64,000 bases of DNA from Prochlorococcus sp. AG-436-E22 (GTDB lineage Bacteria > Cyanobacteriota > Cyanobacteriia > PCC-6307 > Cyanobiaceae): contig QCPG01000002.1 of assembly GCA_003212615.1 (NCBI GenBank), forward strand, positions 1-64,000, in the 5' to 3' direction. Both the position numbers and the translations under genes were made by a program. Below the pieces are notes generated by a model. That model did not search any database and was not told the DNA's origin. It saw only the letters and a program-made list of their open reading frames with translations. Positions within the stretch are counted from its first letter, which is position 1. The number at the start of each line of letters is the position of its first letter. Shown here one piece after another: positions 1-11,135 of the stretch.

Positions 1-28
1 ATCTTGTCTCCAACTTGGTAAGTTGTTT

Positions 29-646
29 TCAATCATTTAATTTAGGTAGAAGAAGACCAGTTTTTGTCTTGTACTCTTCAAATGAAGTATATTTTGTGAG
101 AGATTTATCTTTTTTATACATTCTTGGCAGAAAAACTACAAAGAAAAATATTGCAAGAATTGCAATTGGGATGATGCTTAGAGAAATGATGGCGAATGAT
201 AGATAAATTAGTATTTCTCCTAGATAATTTGTATTCCTTACATTCTTGAAAAATCCTTCTTTAATTAAATCTTTTTTTAGTTTCAGAGAAAAATATTTTT
301 GAGAATCACTAGCAAAGTGTAAAAATACACCAATTATATTTATTGATATAGATGCAGCTATAACGATATTTGGAACAGACTTCTGAGATGAGATAAGAAT
401 ATACGGAGCTACCCAGTAACTTCCAAGGAAAATAAAACCAGTAACTGAAGTTAAAAAATTAACTTTTTCTTTAAAATAAGGGTCAGGAAATATTTTTTCT
501 TTTAGTAGCCAAAGTAGTCCATAAGTTCCATGCAGAGCTAAGTAAACAAAAGGAGCGATTGTAAAATTATCATAAAATATCATGAGTCCTAAAACTACAA
601 ATGCAGTGAGACCCTTATGAAGATTAATTATTTGATTAAGTTTCAT
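29..646 (-). CDS. integral membrane protein, isoprenylcysteine methyltransferase/DUF1295-like
   Basis: 205 aa ORF with several hydrophobic segments and a C-terminal 'NTNYLGEILIYLSF...FLPRMYKKDKSLTKYTSFEEYKTKTGLLLPKL' pattern typical of ICMT/steroid reductase-like methyltransferases. Confidence 0.6.
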   Translation of the reverse strand: MKLNQIINLHKGLTAFVVLGLMIFYDNFTIAPFVYLALHGTYGLLWLLKEKIFPDPYFKEKVNFLTSVTGFIFLGSYWVAPYILISSQKSVPNIVIAASISINIIGVFLHFASDSQKYFSLKLKKDLIKEGFFKNVRNTNYLGEILIYLSFAIISLSIIPIAILAIFFFVVFLPRMYKKDKSLTKYTSFEEYKTKTGLLLPKLND

Positions 647-712
647 CTTTTTTAATAATCTAAAAAATGAAATTATTTTCTGTGGAAATAACCAAGCTTG
701 TCAAAAATTTGA

Positions 713-784
713 TGGGCGATACTGGATTCGAACCAGTGGCCACTACCGTGTCGAGGTAGTGCTCTACCACTGAGCTAATCGCCC
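713..784 (-). tRNA. tRNA-Val (anticodon GAC)
   Basis: Reverse complement GGGCGATTAGCTCAGTGGTAGAGCACTACCTCGACACGGTAGTGGCCACTGGTTCGAATCCAGTATCGCCCA folds as a cloverleaf; anticodon loop TCGACAC. Confidence 0.95.
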
Positions 785-833
785 TAATTGAGGATTTTTT
801 AATACCCCTTATAAGAAAATAGCAGGTTGAGTT

Positions 834-1628
834 TCATTTTCTAAGTAATTTAACTTTCCATCTTTCTCTTTTTGTGATTTCTAAATTCAGAATTTCGATA
901 AATCCTTTGTTTTCAAGTTGTATTTTGTCGCCAATTTTAAGATTAATAGTTGGCTTATTAACTTTGTTCCCATTTAATATAAGCATTCCATTTTCTATCC
1001 TTTCAATAATTTTGGTTCGTGATATCCTAAAACCTGCTGAAGCTATAGCATCTAATCTTGTTGAAGCTTCTACTGTGTTAATAAGTTTTCTTGATCTTCC
1101 AGTAGGTATTTGTAATTCATCTAAACCCAGTATATTAATTTTTACTTTTACGTCTCTTAAATAAAAAAAATTTTCATTTAGATGCTCAATATCTAAATTA
1201 TCAATTATCCCTTGGGCACCTCTATTGCCAATAGTCCATATATCTCCAACTTTGTTTTCTTCAGTTAATGTATTTTTAATTAAGAGGGTTCTGAAGTCTT
1301 CTTGTGTAGCATTATCAAATAAAAAATTACCATTAACTTGTATTCCTTGTGCTGGGAAATTTCTTATTAGAGCATCCTCTTTAGGTATATTATCTGCTCT
1401 AAAGCAAGCTATTCTAGATCTTTGAGAAGAGGAGAATCCTCCATAAACAAAAAATTTGAAATCATTTAAATTTTTAAAATCTTTTAAAATCTCTTCGCAA
1501 ACATAGGTCGAAAAAAATCGAGTCCAGTAAGTCTCCCAATGTTTGTGAGCTAATTGAGCAGTTTTTATTAATTCCTCAGTTTCTTTTTTGTAGTTTGAAT
1601 TTATTAAGATTTCTTTTAAGTCAATCAT
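834..1628 (-). CDS. S4-domain RNA-binding protein (YlmH / 'photosystem II S4 domain' family)
   Basis: 264 aa; C-terminal S4 domain (STRLDAIASAGFRISRTKIIERIENGMLILNGNKVNKPTINLKIGDKIQL). Confidence 0.8.
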   Translation of the reverse strand: MIDLKEILINSNYKKETEELIKTAQLAHKHWETYWTRFFSTYVCEEILKDFKNLNDFKFFVYGGFSSSQRSRIACFRADNIPKEDALIRNFPAQGIQVNGNFLFDNATQEDFRTLLIKNTLTEENKVGDIWTIGNRGAQGIIDNLDIEHLNENFFYLRDVKVKINILGLDELQIPTGRSRKLINTVEASTRLDAIASAGFRISRTKIIERIENGMLILNGNKVNKPTINLKIGDKIQLENKGFIEILNLEITKRERWKVKLLRK

Positions 1629-2195
1629 TTACCTTTCTAAAAAAAATATATCTTTTGCTTCTGATTGTTTAATTAAAGCCCAAGGTAATTCAGTCCCAAT
1701 TTGATTTTCAAGCAGAACAAGCCATTTACCTTCTTTATTTAAGTTGATAATTGATCTCAACTCTTTATTTCTATTAATGTTGATACTTGCAGAAGAAACT
1801 ACGCTTCCTAAATATCCTGAACCCATTCCCAAAAGACCTCCTATTAAGGATTCACCGATGTTATTTAAACCAAGAAAGCTGAAAGTAGATAAATTTGTCA
1901 TGTTAGAAAAAGCTATTCCAGCTATAAAACCAAATGGCATTAGCCATCTACTCATATCTTTTTGTCTGATCTTTCTATCAAGTTTTGGATTTAAGATTCT
2001 TACATCTTCAAATTTTTGAGATTTAAATAAAATATTTACTTTTGCATTTAGCAATTCGGTTTCATCTGATGATATTTTTTCACTTATTGGTGGGATCAAA
2101 ATAGCTTCAGAGAGCACTACTGATTTTTCTTTTAAGACATTAAATAGCTGGATACATTTGTCAATGTCTTCAAATATCACAATACTTTTAGTCAA
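1629..2195 (-). CDS. conserved hypothetical membrane protein
   Basis: 188 aa ORF one base after the S4 protein start on the same strand; Gly-rich hydrophobic central segments. Confidence 0.6.
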   Translation of the reverse strand: MTKSIVIFEDIDKCIQLFNVLKEKSVVLSEAILIPPISEKISSDETELLNAKVNILFKSQKFEDVRILNPKLDRKIRQKDMSRWLMPFGFIAGIAFSNMTNLSTFSFLGLNNIGESLIGGLLGMGSGYLGSVVSSASININRNKELRSIINLNKEGKWLVLLENQIGTELPWALIKQSEAKDIFFLER

Positions 2196-2294
2196 ATTTC
2201 AATCCTCAAATGTTTGTGTTTTATTCAAATTAATAAAATAAGATACATACACTATAGATTAAGTTAAAGTAAAAGATTAAAGAACCACTCTTAA

Positions 2295-3881
2295 ATGACA
2301 AAAGTTCTCATTACAGATCCAATTGATCAATCAGGAATCGATATACTTTCACAAGTTGCTCAGGTTGATCAGAGGATAGGGATTTCAAACGCTGAATTGG
2401 CTTCAATTATCAATGAATATGATGCCCTAATGATTCGATCTGGCACTCAAGTTACTGAAGAAATTATTAACTCTTCAAAAAAACTGAGAATTATTGGAAG
2501 AGCAGGAGTAGGAGTTGATAATGTAGATGTTAAGGCTGCTACACAAAAGGGAGTCCTTGTTGTTAATTCTCCAGGAGGAAACACTATAGCTGCTGCAGAA
2601 CACACCATAGCTATGATGTTGGCCTTATCAAGACATATTCCCATAGCTAATAGTAGTACTTTGTTAGGTAACTGGGAGAGAAAGAAATTTGTTGGGAATG
2701 AGCTTTATAAGAAAAAATTAGGAGTCTTAGGTTTAGGGAGAATTGGTGCTCATGTAGCGAAAGTTGCTAATGCATTAGGAATGGAAGTTTACGGATATGA
2801 TCCTTTTGTTTCAAATGAAAGAGCTCAACAAATAAAAGTTAAACTCTTTGAACTAGAGGACTTATTCCAAGAATCTGATTATGTGACTTTGCATTTGCCT
2901 CGTACACCAGAGACAGAAAATTTAGTAAATATGGAAGTGCTTAAAAGTATGAAAAGTAACGCTAAATTAATTAATTGTGCTCGAGGAGGTTTAATTGATG
3001 AAGAAGCATTAGCAGAAGCTTTAAATAGATCCCTGATTGGAGGAGCAGCAATAGATGTCTTTGCTCAAGAACCTTTAGAATCTAATTCACCACTTCTGAA
3101 AGTTGAAAAGAATCTTATTCTTACCCCTCATTTAGGAGCATCTACTCGGGAAGCGCAAGAAAATGTAGCCGTTGATGTTGCGGAACAAATTAGAGACGTT
3201 TTACTTGGGCTGTCAGCTCGCACTGCTGTTAATATTCCAGGTTTGAGTCCTGATATTATGGATAGTCTAAAACCTCATTTGCAGTTGGCTGAAACAATGG
3301 GACTGCTTATAAGCCAGCTTTCACTGGGACAGATTCAAAAACTAGAGGTAAAGCTTCAAGGTGAATTTGTTCAACATCCTTCAAAACCACTAATAATAGC
3401 TAGTTTAAAAGGCCTACTAAGTAAGGCTTTGGGAGATAGGATAAATTATGTGAATGCTTCTCTAGAAGCAGAATCTAGAGGTATTTCAGTGATTGAGAGT
3501 AAAGATGAGGCAAGACCTGAATTCGCAAGTGGATCGCTTCAGCTAACTACTTATGGAGATAATGGTGACCATAGCGTAGCAGGAAGCATTTTTGCTGATG
3601 GAGAATTAAGAATTATTAGTATTGATCAATATCCAGTTAACGTATCACCAAGTAGATATATGTTGGTTACTAGGCACAGAGATATGCCTGGTATTATTGG
3701 CAAGCTGGGGTCTCTATTGGGTAGCAACAATGTAAATATTGCCTCTATGCAAGTTGGCCGCAAAATTGTTAGAGGAGAAGCTGTTATGGTTCTAAGTATT
3801 GATGATCCAATACCTAATAAGTTGCTTGACACCATTATTGAAGTAGAGGGAATTACTAGCGCTAATCCAGTTACTTTATAA
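2295..3881 (+). CDS. serA: D-3-phosphoglycerate dehydrogenase
   Basis: 528 aa; NAD-binding [30 protein letters not shown]-terminal ACT domain ([32 protein letters not shown]). Confidence 0.97.
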   Translation: MTKVLITDPIDQSGIDILSQVAQVDQRIGISNAELASIINEYDALMIRSGTQVTEEIINSSKKLRIIGRAGVGVDNVDVKAATQKGVLVVNSPGGNTIAAAEHTIAMMLALSRHIPIANSSTLLGNWERKKFVGNELYKKKLGVLGLGRIGAHVAKVANALGMEVYGYDPFVSNERAQQIKVKLFELEDLFQESDYVTLHLPRTPETENLVNMEVLKSMKSNAKLINCARGGLIDEEALAEALNRSLIGGAAIDVFAQEPLESNSPLLKVEKNLILTPHLGASTREAQENVAVDVAEQIRDVLLGLSARTAVNIPGLSPDIMDSLKPHLQLAETMGLLISQLSLGQIQKLEVKLQGEFVQHPSKPLIIASLKGLLSKALGDRINYVNASLEAESRGISVIESKDEARPEFASGSLQLTTYGDNGDHSVAGSIFADGELRIISIDQYPVNVSPSRYMLVTRHRDMPGIIGKLGSLLGSNNVNIASMQVGRKIVRGEAVMVLSIDDPIPNKLLDTIIEVEGITSANPVTL

Positions 3882-3898
3882 AAACTCTTAGCTATATA

Positions 3899-4810
3899 AT
3901 GAAAATTAAAGATTGGTATAAACTAACCTTTCAGATAGAAAGTGACTCAGAAGAAATTATTATTTGGAAATTAAATGAGCTTGGAATTTTTAGTTTTTCA
4001 TTTGAATATTTGATAAACAATGAAAATAAAAAGGAAGTGAATATATGGCTTCCAATTGATGAATGGGACAAGAGGTCTAGAAGTGATTTTGAAAAAATAA
4101 TTAGTAAACTTCTAAACATTAATGACTCTAAGAATCAATTTTTTGACTGGAGTATTATTAAAGAGGAGGATTGGTTAACAAGCTGGAAGAAATATTGGGC
4201 GCCTGAATTAGTAGGAAATCATTTTCTAATTTTGCCTTGTTGGATAAATCTGAATGAAAAATTTAATGATAAACAAATCATAAAAATTGATCCTGGAGCA
4301 GCCTTTGGCACTGGCAGTCACCCCTCGACCTATCTATGTTTAGAAAAAATAGAGAATATTTTATTTTCTAATAAAAGGGTATTAGATATTGGGAGTGGTA
4401 GTGGGATTTTGAGCATTGCTGCAATGTTACTAGGTGCTAAAGAGGTTTGTGCAGTTGATAATGATTATTTAGCTATAAATTCTACAAACTCTAATTTTCA
4501 ACTAAATTTCGGTAATTTAAATAACCTAAACACATATTTGGGATCTTTTAATGAGGTAGTTGTCAAATATCAACTCAGAAAATTCGATTTTGTTTTATGC
4601 AATATTCTTGCTGAAGTAATAAAAGAAATGATTCCAAATATTTATAAGTGTTTGAGAAATAATGGGGAAGTCGTTTTAAGTGGAATTCTTAATTCACAAA
4701 AAGATGAAATTATACAAATATTAATTGAAAATAACTTGAAATTGTTGGATATATCATCTAGAAAAGATTGGGTTTGTATTTTGGCGCAAAAATCTGGGAA
4801 TCAAACCTAA
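3899..4810 (+). CDS. prmA: ribosomal protein L11 methyltransferase
   Basis: [20 protein letters not shown] and [20 protein letters not shown] motifs. Confidence 0.95.
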   Translation: MKIKDWYKLTFQIESDSEEIIIWKLNELGIFSFSFEYLINNENKKEVNIWLPIDEWDKRSRSDFEKIISKLLNINDSKNQFFDWSIIKEEDWLTSWKKYWAPELVGNHFLILPCWINLNEKFNDKQIIKIDPGAAFGTGSHPSTYLCLEKIENILFSNKRVLDIGSGSGILSIAAMLLGAKEVCAVDNDYLAINSTNSNFQLNFGNLNNLNTYLGSFNEVVVKYQLRKFDFVLCNILAEVIKEMIPNIYKCLRNNGEVVLSGILNSQKDEIIQILIENNLKLLDISSRKDWVCILAQKSGNQT

Positions 4811-4945
4811 ATATAAGTTTTTCTTATTGATACTCCTGAATACATTTTATTGTGTCATTTTTTACTTCAAAATCTGACATATTGACTCAATCAGTGTTAA
4901 AAATGTATTAAATAGGTATTAATATACCAACAATTTTTTTTTTAA

Positions 4946-5245
4946 ATGGCTTCTTACAAAGTTACACTCATCAGCGAAAGTGAAGGTCTCAATTCAACAA
5001 TTGAAGTGCCTGATGATCAATATATTCTAGATGCTGCGGAGGAGCAGGGCATTGACCTCCCTTATTCATGCAGAGCAGGAGCTTGCTCAACATGCGCAGG
5101 TAAGGTTACTTCAGGAAGTGTTGATCAATCAGATCAGAGTTTCTTGGATGATGATCAATTAGAAGCTGGTTTTGTGCTCACATGTGTAGCTTATCCAACA
5201 TCTGATGTAACAATTTCAACTCATGCCGAGGAAGAATTGTATTAA
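4946..5245 (+). CDS. petF: [2Fe-2S] plant-type ferredoxin
   Basis: 99 aa with [14 protein letters not shown]...LTC cysteine pattern. Confidence 0.95.
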   Translation: MASYKVTLISESEGLNSTIEVPDDQYILDAAEEQGIDLPYSCRAGACSTCAGKVTSGSVDQSDQSFLDDDQLEAGFVLTCVAYPTSDVTISTHAEEELY

Positions 5246-5290
5246 ATATAAAAAATTAACTTATTTAAGTTGAAAATTAATTGTTTCTCT

Positions 5291-5319
5291 GCCACTCTCT
5301 AGTAAGGTGGCTTTTTTTT
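5291..5319 (+). terminator. Rho-independent terminator of the ferredoxin gene
   Basis: GCCACtctctagtaagGTGGC followed by T8. Confidence 0.8.
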
Positions 5320-5324
5320 GCGAA

Positions 5325-5693
5325 ATGAATAAATTCGAATTGTTTAAAACAGGAAGAATTCAATCAAGTTATGGAGGTCAGTACAGTTATAAGGTTATTG
5401 GAGCATGTTGCAGACTTTATGATAGGGAAGAGTTACCTTGGCCCTGTTCAAGGCTTGCTTGGAGAAGTAAGGAGCCTAGTTGGAGAAGAATAGGATCTAG
5501 ATTTGTAGCAGATATGGCTTCAAGAAAATGTCCATCTTACTCTGTTCAGATTCTAGAGCCTGGATCAAAACCTGTTGAAACAGTAATTACTCTTTTTTCA
5601 AAGAAATTGTCTGCAGATATACAAGAATGGTGGTACAGCAAAAAACCAGGCTCAAAAGAGCCTGGCAATATCTTCCCATCTGAAGCTAGTTAG
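5325..5693 (+). CDS. conserved hypothetical protein
   Basis: Open frame to TAG; ATG at 5325 preferred because the tracked GTG (5307) lies in the upstream terminator stem. Confidence 0.6.
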   Translation: MNKFELFKTGRIQSSYGGQYSYKVIGACCRLYDREELPWPCSRLAWRSKEPSWRRIGSRFVADMASRKCPSYSVQILEPGSKPVETVITLFSKKLSADIQEWWYSKKPGSKEPGNIFPSEAS

Positions 5694-5705
5694 TATTTTT
5701 AAAGC

Positions 5706-6269
5706 TTAAGCTTTAGGTGTCGCAGGGATATAACCTGCTAAACCTGTGCATTCAAGACTTTCAAAAGTATCTACACCAGTTTTGGAGTTAGTCCCGCTAG
5801 CTCTTTCACATAATGCTTTTCTTTGAGAAAGATCAAGATTGGCCTCGCTAAAGTCTGCTCCATCAATGTTTGCACCATCAAAAATACTTTTCATTAACTC
5901 ACCATTTGTGAGATTCGCATCTGAAAGATCAGCATTATCAAAGCGAACAGCATATGCTATGACATTGCTCATGTTGGCCCCTTTGAAGCTAGCATTTTTT
6001 GCAGTTGTTACGCTCATATATGCACCTTTAAGGTTAGATTCACCTAAATCTTGACCTGATAAATCATATTTCACATATTCAGTATTTTGAAGATCCTTAC
6101 CATGGAGGTCACCTTTCAATACGTCTACCGATGAGGGATCACTAGGATAGAGCGCGTTAGCAGAAATTGGATTGAGTAACAAACCAAAAAACAATGGAAG
6201 AAAAATTAAAAGTCTTTTAAGAGACTTGTTTAGGAACGAAAAAAAAGTAACCATTTCGATCGACATCAA
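5706..6269 (-). CDS. pentapeptide-repeat protein with signal peptide (likely thylakoid lumen/periplasm)
   Basis: N-terminal hydrophobic leader LLIFLPLFFGLLLNPISANA then A(D/N)LSxANL-type pentapeptides. Confidence 0.85.
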   Translation of the reverse strand: MMSIEMVTFFSFLNKSLKRLLIFLPLFFGLLLNPISANALYPSDPSSVDVLKGDLHGKDLQNTEYVKYDLSGQDLGESNLKGAYMSVTTAKNASFKGANMSNVIAYAVRFDNADLSDANLTNGELMKSIFDGANIDGADFSEANLDLSQRKALCERASGTNSKTGVDTFESLECTGLAGYIPATPKA

Positions 6270-6340
6270 ATAGATAAACCTATGACTATTATTTCATGGG
6301 TTGGTCATTTAAAACCCTCCTGCTCACGAACTGTTGCAGT

Positions 6341-7279
6341 TTATTTAATTTCTGCAGTTAGAAAATCTTTTGCAAGGTGAGTGTTGGGAAAAACTTTTTG
6401 CGCTTCTTTCAGCAAATCGCCCGTGGTGATTGAATTTTTACTATGGTACCTTGGACTAAAATGAGTAATAATTAATTTTTTTGCATTTGATAATAATGCT
6501 GTTTTCGCAGCCATGATAGTTGTGGAATGTAATTTTTCATAGGCCATGTTCTCATCCTCTTGGGAAAATGTAGATTCATGTACGAGTAAATTGGCATTTT
6601 TTGATAATGATACAGCTGATTCGCTAAAGACAGTATCTGTGCAATAAACAAAACTTTCACCCTCACGGGGAGGTCCGCAGAATTCTTTCCCATCAAATGT
6701 CCTCCCATCAGCTAATACGACTTTTTTACCTTGTTGTAATTCTGAATAGATTGGTCCGGGTGCTATTTTCAAAGACTCTGCTTTTTTGATATCAAATATG
6801 CCTGGCTTGTCTTTTTCGCTAACTCTATAACCATAAGCGGGTATTTTATGTTTAAGGCAGGCGCAATTTACTTTTATTTTGTTGTTTTCAAATAAAATTT
6901 TATTTTCTGATGCAAAATTTTCAACTTCCACAAAATGCAATGGAAACGACAATTTGCAAAAACTACTACTAAGCGCAGAGTTTATAAAACATTGAAGTTC
7001 TGAAGGACCATAAATTTCAATACCCTTACTATTACCTGATAAACCTAAGGTAGCCAAGAGGCCAGGCAAACCATAAATATGGTCTCCATGCATATGTGTA
7101 ATAAATATTTTTTTGATTTGCGAAGATTTGATATTGCTTTTCATTATTTGATGCTGTGTTCCCTCTCCACAGTCAAAAAGCCAAACTTCTGAAGATTGGG
7201 ATAATTTAAGAGCTAAGGAAGAAACATTTCTTTTTAAGGAAGGTACTCCCGAACTGGTTCCTAAGAAGGTTATATTCAC
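6341..7279 (-). CDS. rnz: ribonuclease Z
   Basis: FLGTSSGVPSLKRNVSS, THMHGDHIYGLPGLL, CTDTVFSE, HESTF, THFSPRY motifs. Confidence 0.95.
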   Translation of the reverse strand: MNITFLGTSSGVPSLKRNVSSLALKLSQSSEVWLFDCGEGTQHQIMKSNIKSSQIKKIFITHMHGDHIYGLPGLLATLGLSGNSKGIEIYGPSELQCFINSALSSSFCKLSFPLHFVEVENFASENKILFENNKIKVNCACLKHKIPAYGYRVSEKDKPGIFDIKKAESLKIAPGPIYSELQQGKKVVLADGRTFDGKEFCGPPREGESFVYCTDTVFSESAVSLSKNANLLVHESTFSQEDENMAYEKLHSTTIMAAKTALLSNAKKLIITHFSPRYHSKNSITTGDLLKEAQKVFPNTHLAKDFLTAEIK

Positions 7280-7367
7280 TTATTAAGATATTTTTATTTT
7301 GATATCTGGATTAAATCTAGACTTTTAGTCAGACTAAGGCAAATTAACAATTTGTTTTTTAAACAAA

Positions 7368-8543
7368 GTGATACTTAAATTAAAAAAAAAATATAGAAAT
7401 TGTTGTCTGATTAGTATTTTGTTTTTTTGTTTTTTTCAGAGTGAAACTGTTTTTGCGTCTAGAGAACCAATAATTAGAGTTTTGATATCAAAAAAGAATA
7501 ACATAAGGATTAGATCAGATAAATCAATTCCTTTAACAATAGAAGGAAAGATTTTCTCAAATAAAAAAATAAAAGGTTTAACTTTGAAAAATGAGAAAAA
7601 TAGAAAAGTTTTATATTTTGATAAGAATAAACAAAAAATATATGATTTAAAAAGTAATCAACAATTTCAAGTTAGATCTACTGATGGAAGAGGTATCTGG
7701 GTAGGTCAGAAAAGATTTTCTGGTAAATTGAATCTTTTTGTACTTGATTCTGAAATATTGGTAGTTAATGTTTTGGGAATTGAAAAATACCTAACTAGTG
7801 TGGTGGGTTCAGAGATGCCAACAAAATGGCCTATCGAAGCATTGAAAGCACAAGCAATTGCGTCTAGAACTTATGCTTTAAAGCAAAAGGGAAATAATCT
7901 ATTTGATATCGATTCTACCCAGAGAAATCAAGTCTATAATGGCCTAGAGTCAAGAACTTATAAAACTATCAGAGCCGTTAAAAGTACAAGATCTTTGGTT
8001 TTGACATATAAAAATAAGTTAATTAATGCTTTGTTTCATAGTAGCTCAGGTGGAATGACAGAAAATAGTCAAGATGTATGGAAGAATAAATATCCATATT
8101 TATCAAGTGTGAAAGATTTTGATAAAGAAAATCCAAAATTTAGATGGCAAAAAAAATTTTCAAATAAAGACTTAACAAATTTATTTCCCAAGATTGGGGG
8201 ATTAAAAAATATAGAGATTCTGAATTTTACTAGTACAGGGAGGGTAAAAAATGTAAAAGTTTTTGGAGCGTATGGTTCTGATAAAATGTCTGGGGTAGAT
8301 TTAAGAAAAAGATTAGGTCTCAATAGTAATTTCGTGAGATTTAAATTGTTTGAAGAAGAACTAAATAATAAATTGCCTATAAAAAAAGGTTTAATAGTTT
8401 TTGGAAAGGGATCTGGACATGGAGTAGGACTGAGTCAGTGGGGTGCAAAATATATGGCGTCTAAAGGCCAAAAAGCCGAAAAAATATTAAAGCATTTTTA
8501 TAGGGGTGTCCAAATTAAACCTTTTAGAAAAGATTACCTATAA
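7368..8543 (+). CDS. SpoIID/LytB domain protein
   Basis: 391 aa; VLGIEKYLTSVVGSEMPTKWPIEALKAQAIASRTYAL and GKGSGHGVGLSQWGAKYMA motifs. Confidence 0.9.
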   Translation: MILKLKKKYRNCCLISILFFCFFQSETVFASREPIIRVLISKKNNIRIRSDKSIPLTIEGKIFSNKKIKGLTLKNEKNRKVLYFDKNKQKIYDLKSNQQFQVRSTDGRGIWVGQKRFSGKLNLFVLDSEILVVNVLGIEKYLTSVVGSEMPTKWPIEALKAQAIASRTYALKQKGNNLFDIDSTQRNQVYNGLESRTYKTIRAVKSTRSLVLTYKNKLINALFHSSSGGMTENSQDVWKNKYPYLSSVKDFDKENPKFRWQKKFSNKDLTNLFPKIGGLKNIEILNFTSTGRVKNVKVFGAYGSDKMSGVDLRKRLGLNSNFVRFKLFEEELNNKLPIKKGLIVFGKGSGHGVGLSQWGAKYMASKGQKAEKILKHFYRGVQIKPFRKDYL

Positions 8544-8546
8544 AAA

Positions 8547-9470
8547 TCATTTAGCATAAAGGACTAATTTTGGATTTATATTAGTTTGATCTTTATTTAA
8601 GAAGCCTATCCCAAGTAGTAATTTTCTTTTATCTATTACTTTTATAGGCTTTTTATAATCAAAAGCTTTGTTTTCATTAAAGTAATTAATATCAAATTTA
8701 ATTGCTCTTCCAGTTTTCCAAAAATTTATATCTTCTTCTTTATTTAAGATAAATGTTGAAATGTGATTAAGAGCAGAAATTGTTGGAATAATAAAATTTA
8801 CCGCGTTTGTTTTATTGTTTTCTTTTTCTATATCAGATATTTTTATAGAGTTTTGTTCATTAAATCCACAAGCTGAAATTCTTTTTAGTTTTAGAAGGCA
8901 ACCCTCGGAATTGAGAATCTTACCCAAATCTCTTGCAATTGCTCTTATATATGTGCCCGCAGAACATTTGATTTTTATTTCTATGATTCCGTTTATTTGG
9001 TCCCATTTTATTAAAATAAGTTCGTCTATTTTGACTTCTCTTGGTGCTAATTCAAAATTTTCATTATTAAAGGATTTTTTATAAGCTCTCTCACCATTGA
9101 CATGCACGCTAGATACTTTTGGCGGAATTTGTTTGATTATTCCTCTAAATGTATTTAAATATTGATCTAATTTCTCATCACTGATTTTAGGCCAACCTTT
9201 TTGTTTAATTATTTCTCCGTGAATATCATCAGTGTTAGTTCTTATACCTAATTTAATTTGACCTATATAAGTTTTCCCCTGAGGAAGATATTGAATAAAT
9301 CTTGTTGCGCTGCCTATTGCAATTGGTAATGTTCCTGTAACCTCTGGATCAAGAGTTCCAGTGTGCCCTACTTTTTTTGTATTTAGTAATTTCCTTATTT
9401 GTCTAACACAATCATGAGAGGTACATCCTTGATCTTTATTGATTACTAAGAATCCATCTTTAGTTTCCAT
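8547..9470 (-). CDS. truB: tRNA pseudouridine-55 synthase
   Basis: [43 protein letters not shown] motifs. Confidence 0.95.
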   Translation of the reverse strand: METKDGFLVINKDQGCTSHDCVRQIRKLLNTKKVGHTGTLDPEVTGTLPIAIGSATRFIQYLPQGKTYIGQIKLGIRTNTDDIHGEIIKQKGWPKISDEKLDQYLNTFRGIIKQIPPKVSSVHVNGERAYKKSFNNENFELAPREVKIDELILIKWDQINGIIEIKIKCSAGTYIRAIARDLGKILNSEGCLLKLKRISACGFNEQNSIKISDIEKENNKTNAVNFIIPTISALNHISTFILNKEEDINFWKTGRAIKFDINYFNENKAFDYKKPIKVIDKRKLLLGIGFLNKDQTNINPKLVLYAK

Positions 9471-9546
9471 TTTTTATATTAAGAATACTTTGTGAAAGAT
9501 TTATTACTATCCTATGATTTTTCTGTTGGAAATTTAACGTAAGAAA

Positions 9547-10287
9547 TTGAAAAACAATATTTTTATATTAAAAGAGTTTTTAGATAATGCTTTTAATTTG
9601 AAATCACATTTAATGGAATACTTATCTATTAAAGAATGTGATTTAGATGGATTCCTTGCAAATGCTCAGATGACTTTGGCAAATTTACATCCTGGAGATG
9701 CTTTAAGCGATGTTTCAGATTTTTATACTCAGATTGTTGGAGATCGACATGTAGCTGATTTAGCTGCTTGGCATATTACAAGTAAGGATTACATCGCTGA
9801 TACTTTAAAACTTCAGCAGAGATTTTCTAGAGATTTAGTTTTAGATTTTGGAGGAGGGATTGGAACGCATGCCTTGGCTAATGCGATGTCTTCAAAAGTT
9901 GAGCATGTTTTTTTTGTAGATATTAATGAAACAAATAGAAACTTTGTTGAATACAGGGCTAAGGAATTAGGAGTCGAAAAAAAACTTACTTTTTGTAAGA
10001 CAATTCAAGATACACAAATATCGAAGTTTGATACGATAGTTTGTCTTGATGTTTTGGAACATCTTGCCGATCCAGCTTCTCAACTTGAGATTTTTAATGA
10101 GTTTATGGATTCTAATTCTATTGCTTTATTTAATTGGTATTTCTTTAAAGGAGAAAAAAACGAATATCCATTCCATATCGACGATATTCAAGTTGTTGAG
10201 AAGTTTTTTAAGAAGCTTCAATCAATGTTTTTAGAAGTTTTTCATCCTATTCTTATAACTACAAGAGCTTATAAGAAAATTAAATAA
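9547..10287 (+). CDS. class I SAM-dependent methyltransferase
   Basis: [31 protein letters not shown] (motif I) and [16 protein letters not shown]. Confidence 0.8.
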   Translation: MKNNIFILKEFLDNAFNLKSHLMEYLSIKECDLDGFLANAQMTLANLHPGDALSDVSDFYTQIVGDRHVADLAAWHITSKDYIADTLKLQQRFSRDLVLDFGGGIGTHALANAMSSKVEHVFFVDINETNRNFVEYRAKELGVEKKLTFCKTIQDTQISKFDTIVCLDVLEHLADPASQLEIFNEFMDSNSIALFNWYFFKGEKNEYPFHIDDIQVVEKFFKKLQSMFLEVFHPILITTRAYKKIK

Positions 10288-10540
10288 CTATATTAACTCT
10301 TTTTCTATTTCTTAAATTCCTTTTAATGCTTTCGAAACTGACGGTTCCTTCTTTGAGTGCAAAAAGAGTGTCATCTTTCCCTTTGCCAACATTGATTCCT
10401 GGCAAAAAGGATGTACCCCTTTGGCGAATTAAAATTGATCCAGCGGTTACTTTTTCTCCACCATAAGCTTTTACTCCCAATCTTTTGGAATTTGAATCTC
10501 TTCCGTTTCTTGTAGAACCTGTTCCTTTTTTATGTGCCAT
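10280..10540 (-). CDS. rpmA: 50S ribosomal protein L27
   Basis: [43 protein letters not shown]. Confidence 0.98.
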   Translation of the reverse strand: MAHKKGTGSTRNGRDSNSKRLGVKAYGGEKVTAGSILIRQRGTSFLPGINVGKGKDDTLFALKEGTVSFESIKRNLRNRKRVNIVI

Positions 10541-10549
10541 TAGAAATGT

Positions 10550-10990
10550 TTAATTTGTAGATTTTTCAGTTTTTGGTTTGGTCTCCTTTTTAACAGTTTC
10601 CTTTTTTGAAGAAGACTTAGAAGCAATTTTACCTATTGATATAGATTTTACCATAACTCTAGTAAGTTCTTGTCTGTGCCCCATCTTTCTTCTTGTCTTT
10701 TTTTTCGGACGCATCTTATAGACAATAATTTTTTTATCTCGTTTGTGTGAAACTACTTCTAATTCAATTTTTGCATCTTTCACATAAGGTTTACCAATAG
10801 TGATCGAGTTTTTATCCTTTAAAAGTAAAACTTTTTCTAGTGTTATCTTATCTTTCTCTTTAGCATTTAACCTGTCTATGTCATAGTATCTATCAACTTC
10901 GAACCAAAATTGTTGGCCTGAAGTTTCTGCTATTGCATATAATTCAGTACTTTTAGAAGAATTGTTTGAAGAGTTTTTAGAATTAGTCAT
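10550..10990 (-). CDS. rplU: 50S ribosomal protein L21
   Basis: YAIAETSGQQFWFEVDRYYDIDRL...KMRPKKKTRRKMGHRQELTRVMV; extended N- and C-termini. Confidence 0.95.
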   Translation of the reverse strand: MTNSKNSSNNSSKSTELYAIAETSGQQFWFEVDRYYDIDRLNAKEKDKITLEKVLLLKDKNSITIGKPYVKDAKIELEVVSHKRDKKIIVYKMRPKKKTRRKMGHRQELTRVMVKSISIGKIASKSSSKKETVKKETKPKTEKSTN

Positions 10991-11135
10991 ATCTTAAAGA
11001 TGCTATTAGGCTCAAATTTATAATTTGATTAAGCCAAATAAGCAATCATAATAGTTTGTTTATTTTCTTATTTTGTAGTGTAATAAGTCAAGGGTTTTTT
11101 TTAAATCTTTTATATCAATTAGAGGGAGAATAACA

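Noticed and set aside
874-1164. ORF antisense to the S4-domain gene (and similar antisense ORFs at 2447, 8815, 13942, 15914, 33222, 40331, 55462, 58959)
   Set aside because: Each lies opposite a well-supported gene, has low-complexity translation and no recognisable domain; expected by-products of AT-rich coding sequence.
5307-5324. GTG start for the 128 aa ORF at 5307
   Set aside because: The GTG and the following T tract are part of the ferredoxin terminator hairpin; ATG at 5325 is the likelier start.
6270-6340. Possible small RNA or regulatory hairpin between the pentapeptide gene and rnz
   Set aside because: Only a short CTGCAG-type palindrome and no strong stem or T tract; can be an ordinary promoter region.
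10991-11135. kaiA pseudogene remnant
   Set aside because: The gap is short and AT-rich, with no segment I could match to KaiA by eye; absence is reported, not a pseudogene.
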